This document shows, piece by piece, positions 1-5,437 of a stretch of 5,437 bases of DNA. Below the pieces are notes generated by a model, which saw only the letters and a list, made by a program, of their open reading frames with translations, was not told the DNA's origin and made no database searches. The position numbers and the translations under genes were made by a program. The number at the start of each line of letters is the position of its first letter. Positions within the stretch are counted from its first letter, which is position 1. This stretch comes from SZAS-79 sp031376265 (lineage in GTDB: Bacteria > Pseudomonadota > Gammaproteobacteria > Burkholderiales > SG8-39): assembly GCA_031376265.1 (NCBI GenBank), contig JANMDK010000358.1:1-5437 (forward strand). The letters are read 5' to 3'.

Positions 1-1
1 C

Positions 2-670
2 CAGCTCGGCCGTATCTGAAGAGCGCCAGCCCATTTTCTCGAGCGGCCGGGCAACCGTGAGGCCCGGCGTGCCCTTCTCGACGATGAACATCGAGATGCC
101 CTTGGTTCCGGCGGCCGGGTCGGTCTTGGCCGCGACGAAATAGACATCGGCATGCACGCCGTTGGTGATGTACATCTTGCTGCCGTTGAGCACCCAGCCA
201 TCGCCGTCCCGCCTGGCGGTGGTTCGGATCGAGCGCACGTCGGAGCCGGCATCCGGCTCGGTAACCGCAACGGCGGTGATTTTTTCACCGGCAATGATCG
301 CGGGGAGATAGCGCTCCAGCTGCGCTTCGGAGCCCGCGTTGACGAGGTGCGGCGAGGCCATGTCGGTGTGCACCAGCACGGTGACTGCAAAGCCGCCGAA
401 GGTCGAGCGGCCAAGCTCCTCCGCCAGGAGCGCGGTACCGAGCACGCTCATCCCCGCCCCGCCGTACTTCTCCGGGTAGCGCAGGCCGAGGAAGCCGAGG
501 CTGCCCATCTTGCGCAGGACCTCGCGCGGCACGAAGCCGGCTTTCTCCCACTCGCGTCCGTTGGGAATGATTTCGTTTTCGACGAAGCGGCGGAGCGACT
601 CGCCGAGCATACGCCGTGTGTCGGCCTCCGAATCCTCCAGCCATTGCGCTGTCTTGTCCATGGATCGCAT
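2..670 (-). CDS. Acyl-CoA dehydrogenase, N-terminal part (runs off left edge)
   Basis: FAD-dependent acyl-CoA dehydrogenase, which in this family makes an alpha,beta double bond in an acyl-CoA and passes electrons to electron-transfer flavoprotein in the cytoplasm. Only the first 223 residues are visible, about 55-60% of a usual 380-400 aa protein. The N-terminal helical domain covers roughly residues 10-130. The middle beta domain follows, with the family signature AVTEPDAGSD (135-144), LNGSKMYITNG (161-171) and KMGWRSSDTAEL (212-223). The catalytic Glu and the C-terminal helical domain lie outside the window, so activity and chain-length class cannot be judged. The start at 670 is chosen because GGGGAGG (687-681) lies 10 nt upstream; a second Met at codon 4 (661) would be 19 nt from it. 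It is divergent from the amidohydrolase and shares a 63-bp control region with it. I infer a role in degrading a CoA-activated intermediate; fatty-acid beta-oxidation is equally possible. Family certain, substrate unknown. Confidence 0.93.
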   Translation of the reverse strand, partial: MRSMDKTAQWLEDSEADTRRMLGESLRRFVENEIIPNGREWEKAGFVPREVLRKMGSLGFLGLRYPEKYGGAGMSVLGTALLAEELGRSTFGGFAVTVLVHTDMASPHLVNAGSEAQLERYLPAIIAGEKITAVAVTEPDAGSDVRSIRTTARRDGDGWVLNGSKMYITNGVHADVYFVAAKTDPAAGTKGISMFIVEKGTPGLTVARPLEKMGWRSSDTAEL

Positions 671-680
671 TATGAATCAG

Positions 681-687
681 CCTCCCC
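681..687 (-). promoter_or_regulatory. Shine-Dalgarno sequence of the acyl-CoA dehydrogenase
   Basis: Read on the minus strand this is GGGGAGG, ending 10 nt before the ATG at 670. It is a strong match to the anti-Shine-Dalgarno sequence and decides the start in favour of 670 over the in-frame ATG at 661. Confidence 0.7.
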
Positions 688-690
688 AAG

Positions 691-709
691 CGGATTCGAT
701 ACAATTCCG
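691..709. promoter_or_regulatory. Imperfect palindrome in the divergent gap, candidate operator
   Basis: The 19-bp sequence CGGATTCGATACAATTCCG is an imperfect inverted repeat: six of nine symmetric pairs match, with perfect CGGA/TCCG ends. It lies centrally between the two divergent genes and overlaps the -10-like box of the plus-strand gene. A regulator bound here could control both directions. The hexamer GGATTC recurs at 692-697 and 714-719, 22 bp apart (about two helical turns). No regulator gene is present in the window, so this is a candidate only; a short imperfect palindrome can occur by chance. Confidence 0.3.
700..705 (+). promoter_or_regulatory. Possible -10 box for the amidohydrolase-molybdenum hydroxylase pair
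   Basis: TACAAT matches the sigma-70 -10 consensus TATAAT at five of six positions and stands out in a very GC-rich window. No good -35 is visible 16-18 bp upstream (around 677-682 the sequence is TCAGCC), so the promoter would need an activator or be weak. Transcription would start near 712, giving a leader of about 22 nt to the ATG at 734. A start at 722 would leave almost no leader. Confidence 0.35.
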
Positions 710-723
710 CAAAGGATTCCCAT

Positions 724-727
724 GGAG
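724..727 (+). promoter_or_regulatory. Shine-Dalgarno sequence favouring the 734 start
   Basis: GGAG lies 6 nt before the ATG at 734. The competing ATG at 722 has AAAGGA (711-716) 5 nt upstream, which is also acceptable, so the start is not fully settled. The 734 start is favoured because the resulting protein begins MQYDLLLRGG, where members of this amidohydrolase group normally begin, and because it suits the likely transcription start. Confidence 0.45.
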
Positions 728-733
728 AAAGCC

Positions 734-1993
734 ATGCAATACGACCTGCTTCTGCGCGGGGGCCGCGTCATCGACCCGGCCTCCGGCCTCGACGGCGCCT
801 ACGACGTCGCGATCAAGGACGGCAAGATCGCCGCCGTCACCCAGAACATCGTTCCTTCTTCGGCAAAGACGGTCACCGACGTCTCCGGCAAGCTCGTCCT
901 CCCCGGGCTCATCGACACCCACGCCCACGTGTTCCAGCATGTGACCGGCCGGTTCGGGCTCGATGCGGACCTGTGCGGCGTGCATTCCGGCGTCACTACG
1001 CTGATCGACCAGGGCGGACCGTCCTGCATGACGATGCCGGCCTTCCGGGAATTCGTCGTCAATGCCAAGAAGAGCCGCGTGGTGGCTTTCGAATCGGCCT
1101 ACCTCGTCGGCGGCATGGAAGGCCATTACTACCCGTCGCTCTACAAGCCGGATTGCCTCGACGTCGATGCCACGATTGCGAGCGCCAATGCCAACCGGGA
1201 CATCGTCAAGGGATTCAAGGCGCACGCAGAGATCGGTGGCATGTCGCGTTGGGGCATCGAGGTCATGCGCCTCGCCTCCGACATCGGCAAGGGCGCGAAG
1301 CTGCCGGTGTACATCCACTTCGGCCAGCTCTGGCCGGCACCGGACGGCACGCCGGGCATCGACCCGGACACGATCCTGCCGCTGGTGGTCAAGTTGCTCA
1401 AGCCGGGCGACATCCTCGCGCATCCGTTCTCGCGCCATCCGGGCAGCTTCGTCGACTGTAACGGCAAGGTGCACCCGATCGCCAAGGAAGCAATCGCCAA
1501 CGGCGTCAAGGTCGATGTTGGCCACGGCTCGCACTTCAGCTTCAAGATGGCGCGCATCGCGCTGGACGCCGGGATCATGCCGGACACGCTGGGCGCCGAC
1601 ATGCACGGCTACAACACGACCGTGCCCAAGCCCGCAGGCACGCCGGACCAGCACTCCGACCAGGAGCACATGTTCTTCGGCTCGCAGCGCTTCTCGCTGG
1701 TGTCGGCGATGACGGCGATGCTCGCCTGCGGCCTCAAGCTGGAGCAGATCATCCCGATGGTCACGACCAATTGCGCGGCCATGGTCGGCATGGAAGGCAC
1801 GATCGGCACGCTCAAGCCCGGCGTCGAGGCCGACGTGTCGGTCCTCAACGACCAGCGCGGCCGCTGGGTCCTGCAGGACAACGAAAAAACCCAGGTCGTC
1901 ACCGACCGCATGCTCACGCCCGCGTTCTGCCTGCGCGCAGGCGAGCGCTTCGATGCCGACGCCTCGATCCTGCCTGTAGCACAGGCAGCATGA
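734..1993 (+). CDS. Metal-dependent amidohydrolase, dihydroorotase-like/deacetylase type
   Basis: A 419-aa cytoplasmic hydrolase of the amidohydrolase superfamily, complete. The N-terminal beta-sandwich part starts YDLLLRGGRVIDPASG and leads into the TIM barrel at LPGLIDTHAH. Visible metal ligands fit a binuclear site: H63 and H65 (HxH), probable carboxylated K162 in GFKAH, H195 (YIHFGQ), H230 (LAHPF) and D289 (GADMHG). The motif DVGHGSHFSF (261-270) is typical of the amidohydrolase/deacetylase group often labelled dihydroorotase (COG3964-like; the characterised relative Atu3266 is, to my knowledge, a deacetylase/esterase). The sandwich is completed by residues 358-400 (TLKPGVEADVSVL). The likely reaction is hydrolysis of an amide, cyclic amide or ester; the substrate cannot be read from sequence. 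An alternative start at 722 would add MEKA. The molybdenum hydroxylase follows 40 nt after the stop on the same strand, so the two are probably co-transcribed. It is unlikely to be the pyrimidine-pathway PyrC. Confidence 0.92.
   Translation: MQYDLLLRGGRVIDPASGLDGAYDVAIKDGKIAAVTQNIVPSSAKTVTDVSGKLVLPGLIDTHAHVFQHVTGRFGLDADLCGVHSGVTTLIDQGGPSCMTMPAFREFVVNAKKSRVVAFESAYLVGGMEGHYYPSLYKPDCLDVDATIASANANRDIVKGFKAHAEIGGMSRWGIEVMRLASDIGKGAKLPVYIHFGQLWPAPDGTPGIDPDTILPLVVKLLKPGDILAHPFSRHPGSFVDCNGKVHPIAKEAIANGVKVDVGHGSHFSFKMARIALDAGIMPDTLGADMHGYNTTVPKPAGTPDQHSDQEHMFFGSQRFSLVSAMTAMLACGLKLEQIIPMVTTNCAAMVGMEGTIGTLKPGVEADVSVLNDQRGRWVLQDNEKTQVVTDRMLTPAFCLRAGERFDADASILPVAQAA
1970..1988 (+). other. Perfect 8-bp inverted repeat at the 3' end of the amidohydrolase gene
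   Basis: CTGCCTGT (1970-1977) and ACAGGCAG (1981-1988) are exact reverse complements separated by the triplet AGC. The stem-loop ends 2 nt before the stop codon (1991-1993). No T-run follows, so it is not a standard intrinsic terminator. It could slow ribosomes at the stop, protect the upstream mRNA or take part in processing between the two cistrons. The repeat is seen directly; any function is inferred. Confidence 0.5.
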
Positions 1994-2008
1994 CAGAGCG
2001 CGGGGGGT

Positions 2009-2029
2009 ACGGGGGGCAGTGCCCCCTGT
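2009..2029 (+). promoter_or_regulatory. Strong GC hairpin just upstream of the molybdenum hydroxylase start
   Basis: The arm ACGGGGGGC (2009-2017) pairs with GCCCCCTGT (2021-2029) over 9 bp, including one G-U pair, with loop AGT. It ends 4 nt before the ATG at 2034. A second G6 tract (2002-2007) could compete for the same C-tract, so two alternative folds exist. There is no T-run, so it is not a typical terminator. The start codon lacks a properly spaced purine-rich Shine-Dalgarno, so this structure sits exactly where initiation would be controlled. It may lower translation or couple it to the upstream gene; that is inference. Confidence 0.5.
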
Positions 2030-2033
2030 TCCG

Positions 2034-4376
2034 ATGAAAGGGGTTGGCGCGTCGCTCCTCCGCAAAGAGGACGACCGCTACCTGCGCGGCCTCGGCGAAT
2101 TCGTCGGCGACATCCGGCGGCCCGGCACGCTCGAAGTCGCCTTTGTGCGCTCGCCGATCGCCCACGGCCGCATCCGCAGCATCAAGAAGCCTGCAGGATT
2201 CGAATCCAGCGTGTTCGTCATGGACGACATGCCGGGCGTCAAGCCGATCCGCGCGGTCTCCGGGCTCAAGGGGTTCAAGGCCTCCAACCTCTGGCCGCTT
2301 GCGAAAGACAAGGTCCGTCACGCCGGCGAATCGGTGGCGATGTGCATCGGCCGCACGCGTGCCGAGGCCGAAGATCTCGCCTCCCAGGTCGAAGTCGACT
2401 ACGAGGTGCTTCCGGCGGTCGTCGACATGGTCGAGGCGCGCACCAACCCGCCAGCACTGGTCCACGAGGAATGGGGCGACAACGTCTTCCTCGAAACGTT
2501 TGTGGATGCGGATTTCGCCGAAGCCAAGCGATCCGCGCCGATCAAGGTGCGACGCCACCTGCGCACCGCTAGACAATCGATGGCGCCGATGGAAGGCCGC
2601 GGCGTGTTGTGCGAGTGGAACACGCGGCTCGGCCAGCTCGAGATGTACAGCTCGGCGCAGATGCCGCACATCAATCGCGCGGGGCTCTCGGAATGCCTCG
2701 GCATCGACCAGGGCGCGATCCGCGTCATTGCGCCGGACGTCGGCGGCGGCTTCGGCTACAAGGGCATCCTGCTGCCCGAGGAAATCTGCCTCGGCTGGCT
2801 GGCCAAGCACCTGGGCAAGCCGGTGCGCTGGATCGAGGACCGCCGCGAGCAGCTGGTCGCGAATACCAACTGCCGCGAGCACGACTACGACATCACGATC
2901 TACGCGCATGCCGACGGCAAGCTGATCGGCGTCGATTGCGACGCCACAGTGGATTCGGGCGCGTACTCGCTCTACCCGTTCTCCGCCTGCCTCGAGGCGG
3001 CGCAGGTCGGCTCGATCCTGCCGGGGCCGTACAAGATGGAGCGCTACCGCTGCCGCACGTGGTCCGCGGCAACCAACAAGCCGGGCATCCTTCCTTATCG
3101 CGGCGTGGCGCGCACCGGTGTTTGCTTTGCGATCGAGCTCATGGTCGATGCCGTGGCGCGCGCGGCCGGCCGCGAGCCCTACGAAGTGCGGCTCCTGAAT
3201 CTCGTGCAGCGGGAGGACATGCCGTACAACAACATCACCAACAAGCATTTCGATTCGGGCGACTACCCTGAGGCGGTGCGCAAAGCCGTGGCCGCGCTCG
3301 ACATCCGAAAGTGGCGCGAAAGGCAGAAAAAGGGCGAGGCCGACGGCCGTCGCATTGGTGTTGGCGTCTCCGTGTACTGCGAGCAGGGCGCGCACGGCAC
3401 CTCGGTCTACTACGGCTGGGGCATTCCGATGGTGCCGGGCCACGAGCAGTGCTTCGCGCGCCTCTCGCCCGACGGCATGCTGGAGCTGCGCATCGGCGCG
3501 CAGTCGCATGGCCAGAGCCTGGAGACGACGCTCGCGCAGGTCGCCAACGAGATCCTCGGCATCGATCCGGCCAACGTGCGCCTTATCCATGGCGACACCG
3601 CGCTGACGCCCTATTCCACCGGCACCTGGGGCTCGAGGTGCATGGTCATGTCCGGCGGCGCCGTTGCAGCGGCATCGAAGGAAATAGGCAAGCGCGTGAA
3701 GCAGATCGCCGCGAAGCTGCTCGAGGTCGCCGTGGTGGACCTGGTGCTCGAAGACGGCAAGGTCAAGGTCGCCGGCACTGACAAGTCGCTGACGCTCGCC
3801 GAAGTCGCGCATGTCTGGTATCGCGCGCCGCAACTGCTGCCCGCCGACGTGGATCCGGGCGGTTTGGAGGCTACCGCGGGCTACAAGGCCAAGGTGGATA
3901 CCGGCACCTTCAGCTACGCCTGCCACGCGGTTGCGGTCGCGGTCGATCCCGGCACCGGGCACACCGAGATCCTCGACTACGTGATCTGCGAGGACGGCGG
4001 CACGCTGATCAATCCCATGGTCGTCGACGGCCAGATCCTCGGCGGCACTGCGCAAGGCATCGGCACGGCGCTCTACGAAGAGATGCCTTACGACCTCGAG
4101 GGCCAGCCGCTCGCCTCCACATTGGCCGACTACCTCCTGCCGGGGCCGACCGAAGTGCCGTCGCCGCGCATCCTGCACATGGAGACGCCTTCGCCCTATA
4201 CCGAGTTCGGCCAGAAGGGCCTCGGCGAAGGCGGGGCGATCGCGCCGCCGGCGGCGATCATCAATGCGATCAACGATGCGCTGAAGGATCTCGGCGTCGA
4301 GATCACCGCCAGCCCGGCCAGCCCGCGAAGGGTGCTCGCCGCGATTCTCGCAGCCGAGGCGAAGAAAGCCGCCTAG
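2034..4376 (+). CDS. Molybdenum hydroxylase large subunit, molybdopterin-binding (xanthine/CO dehydrogenase family)
   Basis: A 780-aa large (Mo-cofactor) subunit of the xanthine dehydrogenase/CoxL family (COG1529-like), which hydroxylates a carbon centre with water as oxygen donor. It is full length: the N-terminal alpha/beta-hammerhead domain starts GASLLRKEDDRYLRG, and the Mo-binding domains follow. Visible active-site elements are Q209 in SSAQMPH (place of bovine Q767/CoxL Q240), GGGFGYKG (237-244), PYRGVAR (354-360), QSHGQ (490-494) and catalytic E732 in GLGEGG. G244 replaces the purine-binding Glu802 of xanthine oxidase, V358 replaces Phe914, and G357 replaces the CoxL Cys388, so purine and form I CO oxidation are both unlikely. 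There is no signal peptide, so it is probably cytoplasmic. The ATG at 2034 is preferred because the family's N-terminus begins there; a GTG at 2019 would lie inside the hairpin loop and stem. No medium FAD or small [2Fe-2S] subunit gene is in the window, so partners must be encoded elsewhere. The substrate is unknown; N-heterocycle or aldehyde oxidation is plausible. Confidence 0.93.
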   Translation: MKGVGASLLRKEDDRYLRGLGEFVGDIRRPGTLEVAFVRSPIAHGRIRSIKKPAGFESSVFVMDDMPGVKPIRAVSGLKGFKASNLWPLAKDKVRHAGESVAMCIGRTRAEAEDLASQVEVDYEVLPAVVDMVEARTNPPALVHEEWGDNVFLETFVDADFAEAKRSAPIKVRRHLRTARQSMAPMEGRGVLCEWNTRLGQLEMYSSAQMPHINRAGLSECLGIDQGAIRVIAPDVGGGFGYKGILLPEEICLGWLAKHLGKPVRWIEDRREQLVANTNCREHDYDITIYAHADGKLIGVDCDATVDSGAYSLYPFSACLEAAQVGSILPGPYKMERYRCRTWSAATNKPGILPYRGVARTGVCFAIELMVDAVARAAGREPYEVRLLNLVQREDMPYNNITNKHFDSGDYPEAVRKAVAALDIRKWRERQKKGEADGRRIGVGVSVYCEQGAHGTSVYYGWGIPMVPGHEQCFARLSPDGMLELRIGAQSHGQSLETTLAQVANEILGIDPANVRLIHGDTALTPYSTGTWGSRCMVMSGGAVAAASKEIGKRVKQIAAKLLEVAVVDLVLEDGKVKVAGTDKSLTLAEVAHVWYRAPQLLPADVDPGGLEATAGYKAKVDTGTFSYACHAVAVAVDPGTGHTEILDYVICEDGGTLINPMVVDGQILGGTAQGIGTALYEEMPYDLEGQPLASTLADYLLPGPTEVPSPRILHMETPSPYTEFGQKGLGEGGAIAPPAAIINAINDALKDLGVEITASPASPRRVLAAILAAEAKKAA

Positions 4377-4380
4377 GGAA

Positions 4381-5437
4381 CTAATTGGCTGCCGATTGCT
4401 GAGCAGCGCGCCTCGCCAGGCGCCGACGGAATTCCAGCGCAAGCAGCGGCATCCCGATCGCGGTGGTGAGGAAAAGCGGCGTCGTGCCGAAAGCGTCGAT
4501 GACCTTGCCGCCCACCCACACGCCAAACGAGGAACCGCTGAACAGCGCGAGCGCAAACAGCGCGAGCGCAGCGCCGCGCGACTCCGGCGCCATTTGGGTG
4601 GCATTGACCTGCAGCGTGTTGTGCAGCATGTAGAGACCCACGCCGACTGCGAGCAGGCAGGGCAACGCAGTCGCCACCGACGATGCGAAAGCCAGCCCGA
4701 GGAAAGCGATGCCGATGGTCAGGCCGCCGGCCAGCACCAGCCCCTGCTCGCCCAGGCGCCGGACGAGCTTTCTAGAGACGGCCGCGTAGAGCATGCCGCC
4801 GACGGCATAGGCGCCGACCATCGTGCCGCTCGCACCCAGGCCGAGGCCGAGATGATTGTGCAGGTGAAGCGCCACGAAAGTCAGCGACCCGGAGAACAGT
4901 GCGCTTTCGGCTGCGACCGTCAGCAGGATGGTGCGCACCCACGCGACGCGCAGCAACCGCCCCATGCGCTGGAATCCATCGGCAATGGACGACGGTGCCG
5001 CCGAGGCGGCGACGCGTGTATGCGGATTGCCTTTCAGCTCCAGCCAGAGCAGCACGCTGACCACCGCGTAGAACACGGCCAGCAGGTAGAACGGCGAGCG
5101 CCAGCCGAAGTGCTCGCCGAGATAGCCGCCGAACGAAGCCCCACCGGCGACGCCAAGCATTTGGCCGATGAGGAAACGCGCAAGCACCGACTGCCGGTTG
5201 GCATACGGCACGACGTCCCCGATCCAGGCCATCGCGAGCGGGATGATCGCTCCGATCGTTGCGCCGGCGACGAAGCGCGCCACCACGATGACCTCGAGGG
5301 ACGGCGCGACGGCGCAAGCGAGGGTTCCGAAGGTCGAGAGCAGCGTAGTGAAGAAGGCGAGCCGGTACTTGCCCAGCTTGTCGCCCAGCGGGCCATGCAG
5401 GACCTGGAATAAGCCGTACGCAACCGAAAATGCGGTT
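4381..5437 (-). CDS. MFS transporter, C-terminal part (runs off right edge)
   Basis: A major facilitator superfamily transporter in the inner membrane; the visible 351 residues lack the N-terminus and first transmembrane helix (about 40-50 residues). The fragment opens in the second helix and then shows MFS motif A, GPLGDKLGKYR (15-25), in the loop before the third helix. Hydrophobic segments follow at about 27-45, 50-72, 86-105 and 115-133. A polar central loop (135-165) separates the two halves. The second half has helices near 166-190, 203-222, 232-252, 255-277, 288-310 and 318-336, and ends in an Arg-rich cytoplasmic tail. The stretch LQVNATQMAPESRGAALALF (275-294) resembles AraJ-like drug/sugar antiporters of the DHA1 type, so a proton-coupled antiporter is likely. 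A GTG at 5286 is internal, not the start, because the reading frame continues upstream with motif A. It converges on the molybdenum hydroxylase with 4 bp between stop codons. Import of the locus substrate or efflux of a product is inference. Confidence 0.9.
   Translation of the reverse strand, partial: TAFSVAYGLFQVLHGPLGDKLGKYRLAFFTTLLSTFGTLACAVAPSLEVIVVARFVAGATIGAIIPLAMAWIGDVVPYANRQSVLARFLIGQMLGVAGGASFGGYLGEHFGWRSPFYLLAVFYAVVSVLLWLELKGNPHTRVAASAAPSSIADGFQRMGRLLRVAWVRTILLTVAAESALFSGSLTFVALHLHNHLGLGLGASGTMVGAYAVGGMLYAAVSRKLVRRLGEQGLVLAGGLTIGIAFLGLAFASSVATALPCLLAVGVGLYMLHNTLQVNATQMAPESRGAALALFALALFSGSSFGVWVGGKVIDAFGTTPLFLTTAIGMPLLALEFRRRLARRAAQQSAAN
4408..4423. other. 6-bp inverted repeat inside the MFS 3' end, weak terminator candidate for the plus-strand operon
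   Basis: GCGCCT (4408-4413) and AGGCGC (4418-4423) are exact reverse complements around CGCC. It lies about 30 nt past the stop of the molybdenum hydroxylase gene, where a transcript would end, but no T-run follows, and it also encodes the MFS tail. A Rho-dependent end within the opposing gene is equally possible. Short GC palindromes are common in such DNA. Confidence 0.2.

Noticed and set aside
152..733. N-terminal extension of the amidohydrolase frame to an upstream start at 152
   Set aside because: The extension runs antisense through the acyl-CoA dehydrogenase and the divergent control region and resembles no protein domain. Homology begins at MQYDLLL, with good ribosome-binding sites before 722 and 734.
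734..1993. Amidohydrolase as the pyrimidine-biosynthesis dihydroorotase PyrC
   Set aside because: It has the DVGHGSHFSF and GADMHG features of the deacetylase-type group and no pyrimidine genes nearby, so the dihydroorotase label would be a superfamily-level misannotation.
2009..2029. Hairpin as an intrinsic terminator between the two plus-strand genes
   Set aside because: The stem is followed by TCCGATG rather than a T-run, and it sits directly on the next gene's start region, so control of initiation is more likely than termination.
2019..2033. GTG at 2019 as the start of the molybdenum hydroxylase
   Set aside because: It would add only five residues without family similarity, lies within the loop and stem of the strong hairpin, and has no well-spaced Shine-Dalgarno. 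ATG 2034 fits the family start.
677..2065. A 462-codon minus-strand frame opposite the amidohydrolase
   Set aside because: Composition (rich in Arg, Asp, His, Val) and full antisense overlap with a well-supported gene mark it as a shadow frame.
2034..4376. Molybdenum hydroxylase as true xanthine dehydrogenase or form I CO dehydrogenase CoxL
   Set aside because: The purine-contact Glu and Phe positions are Gly and Val, the CoxL AYRCSFR loop is PYRGVAR, and no xdhA-, coxS- or coxM-type partners are present.
1914..4604. An 896-codon open frame on the minus strand opposite the molybdenum hydroxylase
   Set aside because: It lies antisense to a gene with clear family motifs and gives Arg/His/Asp-rich low-complexity protein with no recognisable domain. 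This is the usual shadow of strong third-position GC bias. Its length is notable but is not evidence of coding.
5284..5286. GTG at 5286 (minus strand) as the start of the MFS gene
   Set aside because: The frame stays open to the window edge, and the upstream codons encode helix 2, MFS motif A and helix 3, so this GTG is internal.
4396..5412. A 338-codon plus-strand frame opposite the MFS gene
   Set aside because: Its product is a run of Arg, Gln, Glu and His, the expected complement of hydrophobic membrane codons. The opposite strand has MFS motif A and regular transmembrane segments.

Overview
The window is GC-rich (about two thirds G+C by eye), with coding-dense genes, strong third-position GC bias and very short intergenic gaps. 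This suits a high-GC proteobacterium. A Burkholderiales-type betaproteobacterium is my best guess from the gene families and codon style, but the sequence alone does not prove it.

Layout: (1) 2-670, minus strand: N-terminal 223 residues of an acyl-CoA dehydrogenase that runs off the left edge. (2) 671-733: a 63-bp divergent regulatory gap with a -10-like box, an imperfect palindrome and Shine-Dalgarno sequences for both flanking genes. (3) 734-1993, plus: a complete 419-aa metal-dependent amidohydrolase of the dihydroorotase-like/deacetylase type. (4) 1970-2033: two compact GC-rich hairpins around the junction to the next gene. (5) 2034-4376, plus: a complete 780-aa molybdopterin-binding large subunit of the xanthine dehydrogenase/CO dehydrogenase (molybdenum hydroxylase) family. 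(6) 4381-5437, minus: the C-terminal 351 residues of an MFS transporter, convergent with gene 5 across only 4 bp and running off the right edge.

Taken together this looks like a small catabolic locus. A molybdenum hydroxylase could oxidise a ring or aldehyde substrate, an amidohydrolase could cleave a (cyclic) amide or ester, an acyl-CoA dehydrogenase could feed a CoA-bound product into beta-oxidation-like steps, and an MFS protein could carry a substrate or product. The pathway and substrate are inference; no residue in the window identifies them. The molybdenum hydroxylase has no FAD or [2Fe-2S] partner subunit gene here, and its active-site loop departs from both classical xanthine dehydrogenase and form I CO dehydrogenase. 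These are the most interesting points.

I saw no RNA genes, CRISPR arrays, insertion sequences, prophage genes, attachment sites or replication origins. Several long open frames opposite the real genes are GC-driven shadows. Nothing here amounts to a clearly novel defence or mobile system.
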